DNA of 64,000 bases from assembly GCF_002283365.1 (NCBI RefSeq), contig NZ_MQWD01000001.1, positions 67,948-131,947 of the forward strand, written 5' to 3'. The notes under the pieces are model-generated. The model searched no databases, was not told the DNA's origin, and worked only from the letters and a program-made list of their open reading frames with translations. This DNA is from Rubrivirga marina. GTDB taxonomy: Bacteria; Bacteroidota; Rhodothermia; Rhodothermales; Rubricoccaceae. Both the position numbers and the translations under genes were made by a program. Below, piece by piece: positions 42,164 to 50,897 of this stretch (its first letter is position 1; the number at the start of each line of letters is the position of its first letter).

Positions 42164-43318
42164 CTAGTCGGCGACGCGAACGACGGCGCCGAAGGCCGGC
42201 TTCGGAGCCCCGTCGCGGTCGAACAGGAGCGGGTGGTTGGTCCGGCCGGGGATCGGGAAGCCGTTCTTCCACGAGTCGCCGTCGGTGACGCCCCAGAAAG
42301 TGACGCGCGAGATCGAGTCCTTGTGGTCGAGGAGGACCTCGAACAGCTCGGCGTAGCGGTCGGCGAGCGCCTGCTGCATCTCGGGCGGGAGGCCGTCGGT
42401 GTAGGGGTCGAGGTCGGCGGCGCCCTCCTCGCGCCGGCTCACGTCGGCCGACTGGCTGCCGCGGCTGGGGAGCACGTCGATCTCGAGCTCGGTCACCATG
42501 ACGTCGCCGACCTCGGCGAAGGCGCGGATCGTCGAGTCGAGCTGCGCGACCGTCGGCCAGTCCATGTGGGCGTGCAGCTGCGTGCCGATGCCGGTCACGC
42601 GGACGCCGGCGTCCTGGAGCGAGCGGACGAGGCGGACGGCGCCGTCGCGCTTCGGCTTGTTCTCCAGCGAGTAGTCGTTGTAGTAGAGCTCGGCGTCGGG
42701 GTCGGCGGCGTGGGCGAAGCGGAAGGCGTGCTCGAGGTAGTCGTCGCCGATGATCCGGCGCCACGGCGAGTCGCGGAGCGTGCCGTCCTCGTTGAGCGCC
42801 TCGTTGACCACGTCCCACCCGTCGACGCGCCCTCGGTAGCGGCCGACGACCGTCGAGATGTGGTCCTCCATCCGCGCCAGCAGCGCCTCACGCGTGAGCG
42901 GGTCGCCGTTCTCGTCCTGGAACACCCAGCGCGGCGTCTGGCTGTGCCACACGAGCGTGTGGCCGAGGATCCACATGTCGTTGGCCTCGCCGAACTCCAC
43001 GTAGGCGTCGGCGCCCTCGAAGTCGTAGACGCCGGGCTCGGGGTGGAGTGACTCCCACTTCATGACGTTCTCGGGCGAGATCGCGTTGAACTGGGCCGCG
43101 ACGATGGGCCGGGCGCGGTCGTCCTGGTCGGTGTACTGGCGCTCGTTGAGCGCGACGCCCATGAGGAAGGCGTCGGCGTAGGCGTCCTTGAGCGTCGGCA
43201 TCGCGGCGTCGGTGCCCGCCTCGGGGGCGTCGCCGAGGCGGTCAGAGTCGGTGGAGGCGCAGCCGGCGGCCACGAGGGCCGCCAGCGCGAGGACGGAGAT
43301 GGAGGGGCGGAGGGTCAT
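42164..43318 (-). CDS. Endo-1,4-beta-xylanase, GH10, lipoprotein
   Basis: A 384-residue xylanase. The lipoprotein signal ends in VAAGC (Cys20), so the enzyme is membrane-anchored outside the cytoplasm. The GH10 barrel begins near residue 43 with catalytic acid E173 (WDVVNEALNEDG) and nucleophile E277 (VMVTELEID). The WGVTDGDSW tryptophan motif is present. The short linker between the lipid anchor and the barrel contains RLGDAPEAG (27-35), encoded by a palindromic repeat copy. The start overlaps the stop of the transporter gene (TGATG), so transport and xylan cleavage are co-translated. No carbohydrate-binding module is seen. Confidence 0.95.
   Translation of the reverse strand: MTLRPSISVLALAALVAAGCASTDSDRLGDAPEAGTDAAMPTLKDAYADAFLMGVALNERQYTDQDDRARPIVAAQFNAISPENVMKWESLHPEPGVYDFEGADAYVEFGEANDMWILGHTLVWHSQTPRWVFQDENGDPLTREALLARMEDHISTVVGRYRGRVDGWDVVNEALNEDGTLRDSPWRRIIGDDYLEHAFRFAHAADPDAELYYNDYSLENKPKRDGAVRLVRSLQDAGVRVTGIGTQLHAHMDWPTVAQLDSTIRAFAEVGDVMVTELEIDVLPSRGSQSADVSRREEGAADLDPYTDGLPPEMQQALADRYAELFEVLLDHKDSISRVTFWGVTDGDSWKNGFPIPGRTNHPLLFDRDGAPKPAFGAVVRVAD
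43215..43242. repeat. Palindromic repeat inside xylanase gene (8-base spacer)
   Basis: CCGCCTCGG-GGGCGTCG-CCGAGGCGG (43216-43241). On the minus strand it codes RLGDAPEA in the linker behind the lipobox of the GH10 xylanase, the least constrained part of the protein. Confidence 0.75.
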
Positions 43319-44874
43319 CAGGAGACGGGGACGGGGTCGATCATGACGTCGGCGGTGCCCCCGCCGCCCTGGCGGCGGGCGGCGAGTTCGGCATCCATCC
43401 GCTCGTTGAGCGACTTCGAGATGGGGTAGAACAGCATGCAGAGCACGCCGAGGGCGAACGGGATGCCCGAATAGATGGAGACCATGTACCGGATGCCCTC
43501 CAGCACCTCGGGCGCGCGGGCCGTCGCCTCGGAGTACCCGTAGGCGGCGAGGATCCACCCCGCGAACGCGCCGCCGAGGCCGAGGCCCGCCTTCAGCGCG
43601 AAGATGATCCCGGCGTAGACGAAGCCGGTCGCGCGGCGGTAGTTCTTCCACTCGGAGTAGTCGGCCGTGTCGGCGATCATGGCCCAGAGGAGCGGGATCG
43701 TCGGGCCGTAGAACAGGTTGCCGAGGACGGCGAGCGCGAACATCGCCGTCGTGGCCGTCGGGTCGAGGAAGAAGAACAGGAACTGGACGAGGGCGGCGCC
43801 CGCCAGCCCGACGGTGAATACGAGCTTCTTCCCGAACCGGTCGGCGAGGGGCTTCGCCGCGAGCACGCCGAAGATGTTCATCAGCGTGCCCGTCATGTTG
43901 AACAGGCTGAAGCCGACGGCCGTCGGGTCGTCGCCGGGCGTGAGGATGAGCCCGAACGTGTCGAGGATCCGTCCCCCGAGGCCGAACTCGGTGTCCGTCG
44001 AGAACAGGCCGAACGACTGGACGAGGTCCCGGAGCGCCTCCGAGTCGACGAAGTACGTGAAGTAATAGTAGTACGACGAGCCCCGCAGCGAGAGCGTGAT
44101 GAACACGAACAGCGTCATCCCGAACATGGCCAGCCACGGCACGTTCGTCTTGAGGTCGCGGAAGTCCTGCTTCGCGTCCGACTTCTGCTCCGGCGGCGGC
44201 ACGACGCGCTCGCGAACGCTGAAGAACGTGACGACGAAGAAGGCCATCGCGATGAGCGCGTAGATCCCGATCGTGATGGACCAGCCGAGCCCCTCGTCGA
44301 CCGTCCCGTCCGGCTGCGCCCCGAACTTGTTGACGAGCGGGAGCGTGAGGCCCTGGACCACGAACGTGGCCACCATCGCCGCGAAGAACCGGTACGACGA
44401 CAGGCTCGTCCGCTCGCTCGAGTCGCTCGTCATGACGCCGTTGAGCGCCGAGTACGGCACGTTGTTCATCGTGTACGCCATCATCAGCAGCGTGTAGGTC
44501 GCGATGGCGTAGACGAGGCGGCCGGTGTCGCTGAAGTCGGGGACCGTGAACGCGAGCCAGAACAGCCCGCCGAACGGGATCGCGCTCCACAGGAGCCACG
44601 GCCTGAACTTCCCGAACCGCGTCTTCGTCCGGTCCGAGATGATCCCCATGATGGGGTCCGTGATCGCGTCGCTGAAGCGGACCAAGAGGAGCATCGTCCC
44701 CAGCGCCGCGGCGCTGATCCCCATCACGTCGGTGTAAAACCCGGCCTGAAAGATGATGAGGAGTTGGAAGACGAAGTTGGCCGAGGCGTCGCTCAGGCTG
44801 TAGCCGACCTTCTCTCCGACGGAGAGTTTGACGTGGGCCGGGTCGGCCGAGGCCGTAACGGGGGTGGCGGTCAT
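43318..44874 (-). CDS. GPH-family MFS symporter, probable xylo-oligosaccharide or hexuronide importer
   Basis: A 518-residue inner-membrane transporter with about 12 hydrophobic helices. VKLSVGEKVGYSLSDASANFVFQL at the N-terminus, RFSDAITDPIMGIISDRTKTRFGKFRPWLL and TMNNVPYSALNGVMTSD are GPH (glycoside-pentoside-hexuronide:cation) signatures. It has a longer central loop (about 260-320) than XynP/MelB. It shares a TGATG overlap with the GH10 xylanase and is divergent from the GntR regulator, so xylosides or aldouronates are the likely cargo. The 488-base upstream region is the longest gene-free stretch in the window. Confidence 0.9.
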   Translation of the reverse strand: MTATPVTASADPAHVKLSVGEKVGYSLSDASANFVFQLLIIFQAGFYTDVMGISAAALGTMLLLVRFSDAITDPIMGIISDRTKTRFGKFRPWLLWSAIPFGGLFWLAFTVPDFSDTGRLVYAIATYTLLMMAYTMNNVPYSALNGVMTSDSSERTSLSSYRFFAAMVATFVVQGLTLPLVNKFGAQPDGTVDEGLGWSITIGIYALIAMAFFVVTFFSVRERVVPPPEQKSDAKQDFRDLKTNVPWLAMFGMTLFVFITLSLRGSSYYYYFTYFVDSEALRDLVQSFGLFSTDTEFGLGGRILDTFGLILTPGDDPTAVGFSLFNMTGTLMNIFGVLAAKPLADRFGKKLVFTVGLAGAALVQFLFFFLDPTATTAMFALAVLGNLFYGPTIPLLWAMIADTADYSEWKNYRRATGFVYAGIIFALKAGLGLGGAFAGWILAAYGYSEATARAPEVLEGIRYMVSIYSGIPFALGVLCMLFYPISKSLNERMDAELAARRQGGGGTADVMIDPVPVS

Positions 44875-45128
44875 GCGGGGGGATCAGGGGGTGACGCGGG
44901 GCACGGCCGGCGAGCGGTCCGCGTCACGCGGGAGAAGGCGACCGGAGGGAGCAGCCGGTTCGACGTTGAGCGCGGTGCCGGTCGGCCGAGAGGCTAACGC
45001 CACCGGGCAGCGGTCCCGGCCGTCCGTTTCAGGCCGGGGCCGGTCGCGCGCGTCGCAAAGCGCTTCCGAACGCGGCGCCAGAGACGGGATCTGACGGGCC
45101 GGCGCGCGGTCCGCGAGGCGCCCCTCCC

Positions 45129-45157
45129 CCGCCTCGGTCGATCCGGACCCGAGGCCG
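45129..45157. repeat. Imperfect palindromic repeat copy, 11-base spacer
   Basis: CCGCCTCGG and CCGAGGCCG around an 11-base spacer; one change in the right arm. Confidence 0.55.
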
Positions 45158-45281
45158 CCGACCACGCGGGACGTGGCGGACCGAGGGGGCTCAGAGAGGG
45201 CGGGGGCCGACGGGTGCACGAGGGGGGCGTCGAGGCGGAGAACGCGGAGGGGTCGGGCGGCATGAGAAGTCGGTCCCCGCC

Positions 45282-45312
45282 TTGACGGGTCTTCCCGGGA
45301 CCCCTACCTTGC
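45282..45312 (+). promoter_or_regulatory. Putative promoter of gntR-GH115 operon
   Basis: TTG (45282-45284, within TTGACG), 20 bases, then TACCTTGC (45305-45312), close to TAnnTTTG. The AGTGATA palindrome starts 6 bases further on, near the expected transcription start. Confidence 0.45.
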
Positions 45313-45317
45313 GGACA

Positions 45318-45332
45318 AGTGATATTATCACT
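45318..45332. promoter_or_regulatory. Predicted GntR operator AGTGATATTATCACT
   Basis: A perfect palindrome, AGTGATA-T-TATCACT, AT-rich in a very GC-rich setting, 30 bases before the gntR start and just downstream of the likely promoter. This location suits autoregulation by the GntR/FadR-like protein. Confidence 0.65.
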
Positions 45333-45333
45333 G

Positions 45334-45345
45334 GAAACCGGTTTC
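45334..45345. promoter_or_regulatory. Second palindrome GAAACCGGTTTC
   Basis: A 12-base perfect palindrome one base after the first operator and 17 bases before the gntR start. It may bind a different, LacI-like regulator or be a second site for the same one. Confidence 0.5.
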
Positions 45346-45362
45346 AGTCAAGGAAAGCCGCT

Positions 45363-46082
45363 ATGCCTTCACCCCTCGGGCGCGTCTCTAAGACCACCCT
45401 CTCCGACGACCTCACCGACCGCCTCCTCCAGATGATCCGGAGTGGCGAGTACCAGCCTGGGGACCGCCTCCCGGCCATCATGCAGATGGCCCAGAGCTTC
45501 GGCGTCGGCCACCCGACGCTCCGCGAGGCGCTCCGGAAGCTCGAGGTCATCGGGGCCGTCGAGATCCGCCACGGCTCGGGCGTCTACGTCAAACGCGGCG
45601 AGGACATGCTCCTCGTCCGAAACCCGACGTTCGGCGGCAACGTCACGCAGAAGCTGCTGCTCGACCTCGTCGAGGCGCGGATCCCGATCGAGACGCGCAC
45701 GATGGCCCTGGCCGCGACCCACGCCACCGACGAGAACCTCGACCGGATGGCCGAGCTCCTCGACCAGGCCGAGGCCCACCTCCAGGACGACGCGAAGCTC
45801 AGCGAGGTGAACATGGAGTTCCACCACGAGATCGCCGTGGCCTCCGGGAACGCCGTCCTCGCCCAGCTCCAGGAGGTCCTCTCGCGGCTGTTCCAGACGG
45901 AGCAGCGGCTCATCCTCGACATCTACGGGTCGCGCGAGCGGGACCACCGCGAGCACGTCGAGCTCCTCGACGCGCTCCGCCAGCGCGACCCGGAGCTCGC
46001 GGAGCGCCGGATGCACGACCACCTCAGCGGCGTGCGCGACGTCGTGCTCCAGTGGGACCCCGACCAGACGCCCCTCGCGTGA
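45363..46082 (+). CDS. GntR-family regulator, FadR/UxuR (FCD) subfamily
   Basis: A 239-residue regulator. The winged helix (about 15-80) reads LTDRLLQMIRSGEYQPGDRLPAIMQMAQSFGVGHPTLREALRKLEVIGAVEIRHGSGVYV. The C-terminal all-helical FCD-type sensor (about 95-230) has DLVEARIPIETRTMALAA, MEFHHEIAVASGN and DHREHVELLDALRQRD with metal-binding His candidates. The open frame extends to 45282, but the upstream part covers the operators, so the ATG at 45363 is taken. FCD regulators near xylan/hexuronate genes often sense uronates or aldonates. It overlaps the GH115 gene by four bases (GTGA) and likely controls the divergent GPH-xylanase genes too. Confidence 0.9.
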   Translation: MPSPLGRVSKTTLSDDLTDRLLQMIRSGEYQPGDRLPAIMQMAQSFGVGHPTLREALRKLEVIGAVEIRHGSGVYVKRGEDMLLVRNPTFGGNVTQKLLLDLVEARIPIETRTMALAATHATDENLDRMAELLDQAEAHLQDDAKLSEVNMEFHHEIAVASGNAVLAQLQEVLSRLFQTEQRLILDIYGSRERDHREHVELLDALRQRDPELAERRMHDHLSGVRDVVLQWDPDQTPLA

Positions 46083-49012
46083 CGCACCGCCGCGCCCTCG
46101 CCGGCTGGAGCCTGGCGCTCGCCCTCCTCGGCGCGGCCTGCACAGGGCCGGCCTCGGTCAGCTCCCGCGGGCCCGCGGCCCTCGCCCAGCCCTGCCCCGA
46201 CGGCGCCCTCGTCTGCACCGAGGCGAGCCCGGGCCGCCTCGCCCTCATCGCCGACGGCCAGCCCGCCGCTCTCCACGCCGACGCGTCCGACGACGCGGGC
46301 GTGCTCCGCGCCGTCCGCAACCTCCAGTCCGACCTGGGGCGCGTGGCCGGTGGTTCCGTTGCGCTTGAGCTGGAAGCGCTCCCGTCGTCCGGCCCCGCCG
46401 TGATCGTCGGGACGTTGGGGCAGAGCGCACTCGTCGACCGGCTCGTAGCGGAAGGCAAGGTGGACACGACGGGCGTCTCCGGACGGTGGGAGGCGTTCGT
46501 CCAACAGACCGTCGAGGCGCCGTTCCCCGGCGTCGACCGCGCGCTCGTGATCGCCGGGAGCGACCGGCGCGGGACCATCTTCGGCGTCTACGACCTCGCC
46601 GAGGCGATGGGCGTCTCGCCCTGGCACTACTGGGCCGACGTCCCGGTCCAGCCGCAGGCGGCCCTCTACGTCTCGCCCGGCCGGCGCGTCGAGAGGCCCG
46701 CCGTCCGCTACCGCGGGATCTTCCTCAACGACGAGGAGCCGGCCCTGGGCACCTGGGCCCGCGAGACCTACGGCGGCCTCAACGCCGCCTTCTACGAGGA
46801 CGTCTTCGACCTCATCCTCCGCCTCAAGGGCAACTACCTCTGGCCGGCGATGTGGGGCAAGTCGATCTACGACGACGACCCCGCCGCGCCCGAGCTGGCC
46901 CACGAGATGGGCGTCGTCCTTGGCACGAGCCACCACGAGCCGCTCTCCCGCGCCCACGTCGAGTGGGAGCGCTACGGCGACGGCGCGTGGAACTACGAGA
47001 CGAACGCCGACGCGCTCCAGGCCTTCTGGCGGACCGGGATCGAGCGGATGGGCGACAACGAGAGCCTCGTGACCGTCGGCATGCGCGGCGACGGCGACGA
47101 GGCCATGTCGGAGGGGACGGCTATCGACCTGCTCGAGACCATCGTGGCCGACCAGCGCGACATCATCGCAGACGTGACCGGCCAGCCTGCGGAGGAGACG
47201 CCGCAGGTGTGGGCGCTCTACAAGGAGGTCCAGGACTACTACGACCAGGGCATGGAGGTGCCGGACGACGTCACGCTCCTCTTCGCCGACGACAACTGGG
47301 GCAACATCCGCCGCCTGCCGGACCCCGACGCCGCGCCCCGCGCCGGCGGCTACGGCGTGTACTACCACTTCGACTACGTCGGCGCGCCGCGGAGCTACAA
47401 GTGGATCAACAAGACGCAGATCGAGCGCGTCTGGGAGCAGATGCACATGGCCTACGAGCACGGGGCCCGCGAGATCTGGGTGGTCAACGTCGGCGACCTC
47501 AAGCCGATGGAGTATCCCATCTCGTTCTTCCTCGATTACGCCTGGGACCCCGACGCGTGGCCGGCCGAGCGCCTGCCCGAGTACCCGCGCCAGTGGGCCG
47601 TGAAGCAGTTCGGCGAGGCCCACGCCGACGAGATCGGCCGGCTCCTCCAGACGTACACCCGGTTCAACAGCCGCCGCACCGCCGAGCTCCTCACGCCGAC
47701 GACCTACAGCCTCACCGGCTACCGCGAGGCCGAGCGGGTCGTCGATGACTACAACGCGCTCCTGACCGACGCCGAGCGGGTCGGCGAGCAGCTCCCGGCG
47801 GCCCACCAGGACGCCTACTTCCAGCTGGTCCTCCACCCCATCGTCGCCAGCGCGAACATCAGCGAGCTGTACGCGACGGTCGGGCTGAACCGGCTCTACG
47901 GGGCGCAGGGCCGCGCCGCGACCAACGCCCTCGCCGATCGCGCCCGCCAGCTGTTCGAGCGCGACGACGCCATCGACGCGCAGTACCACGCGCTGGGTGG
48001 CGGCAAGTGGAACCACATGATGTCGCAGGTCCGGATCGGCTACACGAGCTGGAACGACCCGCCGGAGGACGTGATGCCGGAGGTCGAGACGGTCCGCCTC
48101 GGGGACGCCGCGGAGATGGGCGTGGCCGTCGAGGGCTCCTCCGGCTGGTGGCCCGAGGCGGACGCCGAGGCGGTGCTGCCCGAGCTCTCGCCGTACGGGC
48201 CGGACGACGTCTACGTCGAGGTCTTCAACCGGGGGACGGCGCCGTTCCGCTACACCGTCGAGACCGGCGCCGACTGGCTGACCGCCAGCGAACCGGCCGG
48301 CGAGGTCGACCAGCAGACGCGGATCTACCTGAGCGCCGACTGGGACGCCGCGCCCGACGGCCGCCAGCGGGTGCCCGTCACGATCACGGGCGCGGGGCGG
48401 ACGGTGACGGTGCAGGTGCCTGTCTTCAACCCGTCGCCCGCCGGCATCACCGGCTTCGTCGAGAGCAACGGCTTCGTCTCGATCGAGGCGCCGCACTTCG
48501 ACCGTGCCGTGGTCGGGGACGAGATCTCGTGGCAGGTCATCCCCGGCCTCGGGCGGACGCTCTCGGCCGTGACGCCGATGCCGACGACCGCCGACGCGCA
48601 GACGCCGGGCGGCGACAGCCCGCACCTCGCCTACCGCATCTATGTCCACGAGGCGGGCGAGGTCGAGGTCGCGGCGACCTTCTCGCCGTCGTTCGACACC
48701 CAGGGGCCCGACGGCCTCCGCTACGCCGTCTCGTTCGACGACGCGCCGCCGCAGACGCTCGTGATGCACGACGAGGGCTCGATGCTCCCCGACGTCTACC
48801 ACGCCGACTGGAGCCGGATGGTGTCCGACAACGCCCAGACCTCGACCTCGACGCACGTCCTCGACACGCCGGGCGAGCACGTCCTCCGGTTCTGGATGGT
48901 GGACCCGGGCGTCGTGCTCCAGAAGCTCGTCGTGGCGACCGACGACCTGCCGCCGAGCTACCTCGGCCCGCCCGAGAGCCCCCGCGTCCCGGGCCCCACC
49001 GCCGCCCGCTAA
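46079..49012 (+). CDS. Alpha-glucuronidase, GH115, lipoprotein
   Basis: A 977-residue family 115 glycosidase that removes (4-O-methyl-)glucuronic acid from internal xylan units, which GH67 cannot do. A lipoprotein signal ends in LLGAAC (Cys21). The N-terminal domain has [16 protein letters not shown]; the barrel carries [54 protein letters not shown] and [29 protein letters not shown], all GH115 hallmarks. C-terminal sandwich modules end the protein. Start: GTG at 46079, since the signal peptide begins there; this overlaps the gntR stop as GTGA. GH67 and GH115 together cover terminal and internal glucuronic acid. Confidence 0.92.
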   Translation: MTHRRALAGWSLALALLGAACTGPASVSSRGPAALAQPCPDGALVCTEASPGRLALIADGQPAALHADASDDAGVLRAVRNLQSDLGRVAGGSVALELEALPSSGPAVIVGTLGQSALVDRLVAEGKVDTTGVSGRWEAFVQQTVEAPFPGVDRALVIAGSDRRGTIFGVYDLAEAMGVSPWHYWADVPVQPQAALYVSPGRRVERPAVRYRGIFLNDEEPALGTWARETYGGLNAAFYEDVFDLILRLKGNYLWPAMWGKSIYDDDPAAPELAHEMGVVLGTSHHEPLSRAHVEWERYGDGAWNYETNADALQAFWRTGIERMGDNESLVTVGMRGDGDEAMSEGTAIDLLETIVADQRDIIADVTGQPAEETPQVWALYKEVQDYYDQGMEVPDDVTLLFADDNWGNIRRLPDPDAAPRAGGYGVYYHFDYVGAPRSYKWINKTQIERVWEQMHMAYEHGAREIWVVNVGDLKPMEYPISFFLDYAWDPDAWPAERLPEYPRQWAVKQFGEAHADEIGRLLQTYTRFNSRRTAELLTPTTYSLTGYREAERVVDDYNALLTDAERVGEQLPAAHQDAYFQLVLHPIVASANISELYATVGLNRLYGAQGRAATNALADRARQLFERDDAIDAQYHALGGGKWNHMMSQVRIGYTSWNDPPEDVMPEVETVRLGDAAEMGVAVEGSSGWWPEADAEAVLPELSPYGPDDVYVEVFNRGTAPFRYTVETGADWLTASEPAGEVDQQTRIYLSADWDAAPDGRQRVPVTITGAGRTVTVQVPVFNPSPAGITGFVESNGFVSIEAPHFDRAVVGDEISWQVIPGLGRTLSAVTPMPTTADAQTPGGDSPHLAYRIYVHEAGEVEVAATFSPSFDTQGPDGLRYAVSFDDAPPQTLVMHDEGSMLPDVYHADWSRMVSDNAQTSTSTHVLDTPGEHVLRFWMVDPGVVLQKLVVATDDLPPSYLGPPESPRVPGPTAAR

Positions 49013-49026
49013 CGACTGCCCTTCCG

Positions 49027-50760
49027 ATGACGACCCCTCGCGGCCTGTGGGCCGCTCTCTTCGCCCTCGCCCTGACCGTGCCGGCGTGCGTCTCCGCCGA
49101 CGCCTCTCGCTCGACCGCTGCCTCGCCCGTCGTGGCCGACGGCACGGCCCGGTTCGAGTCGTTCACGTACACCGGCGACGACGCGGTGTACAAGGAGCGC
49201 GTGCCCGGCCCAGGCCAGTTCACCAACCCGGTCCTCGCCGGCTACTACCCGGACCCCAGCATCGAGCAGGTCGGCGACGACTACTACCTCGTCAACTCGT
49301 CGTTCGCCCACACGCCGGGCATCCCGATCTGGCACAGCCGCGACCTCGTGAACTGGACGCAGATCGGGCACGCGCTCACGCGGCCGGCGCAGACGCCGTT
49401 CGAGGACATCGGCATCTCGCGCGGCATCTTCGCCCCGACGATCCGCTACCACGACGGGACGTACTACATCATCACGACGTGGATCGACAGCGGCGGCAAC
49501 GCGATCATCACGGCGGAGGACCCGGCCGGTCCGTGGTCGGACCCGATCTGGCTCGACTTCGGCGGCATCGACCCGGACTTCTTCGTCGACGACGACGGCC
49601 GGGCCTACGTGGTCAACAACGACGCGCCGATCGGCGAGCCGCTGTACTCCGGCCACCGCGCGCTGTGGATCCAGGAGCTCGACCTCGAGACGATGGCGAT
49701 GGTCGGCCCGCGCGAGCTGATCGTGAACGGCGGCGTCGACATCACCGAGCAGCCGGTCTGGATCGAGGGGCCGCACATCTACAAAAAGGACGGGATGTAC
49801 TACCTCGTCTGCGCCGAGGGCGGGACGAGCGTGAACCACTCGGTCGTCGTGTTCCGCGCGGAGACCGTGTGGGGCCCGTGGGAGCCGTGGGACCAGAACC
49901 CGATCCTCACGCAGCGCCACCTCGACGACGAGGCCCGCGACTTCCCGATCACGTCGGTCGGCCACGCCGACTTCGTGCAGACGCCGGGCGGCGACTGGTG
50001 GGCCGTCTTCCTCGGGACGCGGCCGTACCGCGGCAACGAGTACAACACGAACCGCGAGACCTTCCTCCTGCCGGTCGACTGGCCGGAGGGCGGCTGGCCG
50101 ATGATCATCGACCCGGACACCCGCGCCGAGGTCCCCTACATCGTCGACCGCCCGGACCTCCCGGAGGGCGACGCGCCCTACCCGACGTCCGGCAACTTCA
50201 CGATCACGGACGACTTCGAGGACGGCCTCGACATCTACTGGACGTCCCTCCGCAGCTCGTCCTACGACTGGCGCCGCCTCGACGACGGCGCGCTCGTGCT
50301 CGACGCCCAGCCCGTCGGGCTGTGGGAGATGGGCGTGTCCTCGTTCGTCGGCCGCCGCCAGCAGCACCTCACGATGTCGGCCGAGACGACCGTCTCGTTC
50401 GACCCGCAGACCGCGTCCGAGCGGGCCGGGCTGGCGGCGTTCCAGCAGGACGAGGCGCACCTCCTCCTGAGCGTCGGCCTGCGCGGCGGCGAGCGCGTGG
50501 TCGAGGTCGAGCGCCGGTTCCAGGGCGAGGCGACCACGCTCGCCTCGGCGGCGCTCCCGGGCGTCGGCCCGGTCCGCCTCCGCGTCGAGGCGGACGGACC
50601 CGACTACGCCTTCTCGTACGCCGTCGCCGACGGCGGCTGGCAGCCGCTCGCCGCCGACGTCGACGGCAGCATCCTGAGCACCCAGCGGGCCGGCGGGTTC
50701 GTCGGCGTCCTCCTCGGGATGTACGCGTCGTCGGCCCACCCGGCCCCGCCGCTCCCCTAG
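49027..50760 (+). CDS. GH43 beta-xylosidase / arabinofuranosidase, lipoprotein
   Basis: A 577-residue glycosidase. The lipobox TVPAC places Cys21 as anchor. The five-bladed GH43 propeller (about 62-370) shows base D76 ([14 protein letters not shown]), modulator D182 ([13 protein letters not shown]) and acid E247 ([12 protein letters not shown]). The C-terminal concanavalin-like sandwich (about 395-577) is the GH43 C2 domain, with typical [17 protein letters not shown]. It trims xylose or arabinose from xylo-oligosaccharides. Begins 14 bases after the GH115 stop in one operon with gntR, GH115 and probably xylA. Confidence 0.92.
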   Translation: MTTPRGLWAALFALALTVPACVSADASRSTAASPVVADGTARFESFTYTGDDAVYKERVPGPGQFTNPVLAGYYPDPSIEQVGDDYYLVNSSFAHTPGIPIWHSRDLVNWTQIGHALTRPAQTPFEDIGISRGIFAPTIRYHDGTYYIITTWIDSGGNAIITAEDPAGPWSDPIWLDFGGIDPDFFVDDDGRAYVVNNDAPIGEPLYSGHRALWIQELDLETMAMVGPRELIVNGGVDITEQPVWIEGPHIYKKDGMYYLVCAEGGTSVNHSVVVFRAETVWGPWEPWDQNPILTQRHLDDEARDFPITSVGHADFVQTPGGDWWAVFLGTRPYRGNEYNTNRETFLLPVDWPEGGWPMIIDPDTRAEVPYIVDRPDLPEGDAPYPTSGNFTITDDFEDGLDIYWTSLRSSSYDWRRLDDGALVLDAQPVGLWEMGVSSFVGRRQQHLTMSAETTVSFDPQTASERAGLAAFQQDEAHLLLSVGLRGGERVVEVERRFQGEATTLASAALPGVGPVRLRVEADGPDYAFSYAVADGGWQPLAADVDGSILSTQRAGGFVGVLLGMYASSAHPAPPLP

Positions 50761-50897
50761 CCCGCCGGGCTCGGATCGTTCTCTCGTCGTTCCCCGTCCT
50801 TGGTGTGGCCCCGTCCTCGCCCGGGCGGCCTCCACGGCGCCGGCCTCGGCGCCGGCCTCTCCGCAGCACTTCCGCTTCCCCCGACTTCGACAGTTCC

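Larger units (their letters stand above)
44875..45362. other. Long intergenic region between GPH transporter and GntR regulator
   Basis: This 488-base stretch has no supported gene. It holds AAGCGCTT (45058-45065) towards the transporter side, an imperfect palindromic repeat (45129-45157), a putative promoter (45282-45312) and two palindromes (45318-45332, 45334-45345) directly before the gntR start. Most control of the divergent xylan genes should be here. Confidence 0.6.

Noticed and set aside
37346-43051. Open frame of about 1,900 codons opposite the GH67 to GH10 genes
   Set aside because: Antisense shadow of five well-supported minus-strand genes; composition is that of reversed codons.
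48092-48120. RLGDAAEMG in GH115, partly like the repeat peptide
   Set aside because: Only the left arm CCGCCTCGG is intact and the right side does not pair; too weak to call.
50572-50595. Inverted repeat GTCCGCCTC...GAGGCGGAC inside the GH43 gene, coding VRLRVEAD
   Set aside because: It looks like another coding copy of the palindrome and is in the same frame, but [16 protein letters not shown] is the normal conserved strand of GH43 C-terminal domains, so the resemblance is probably due to codon bias.
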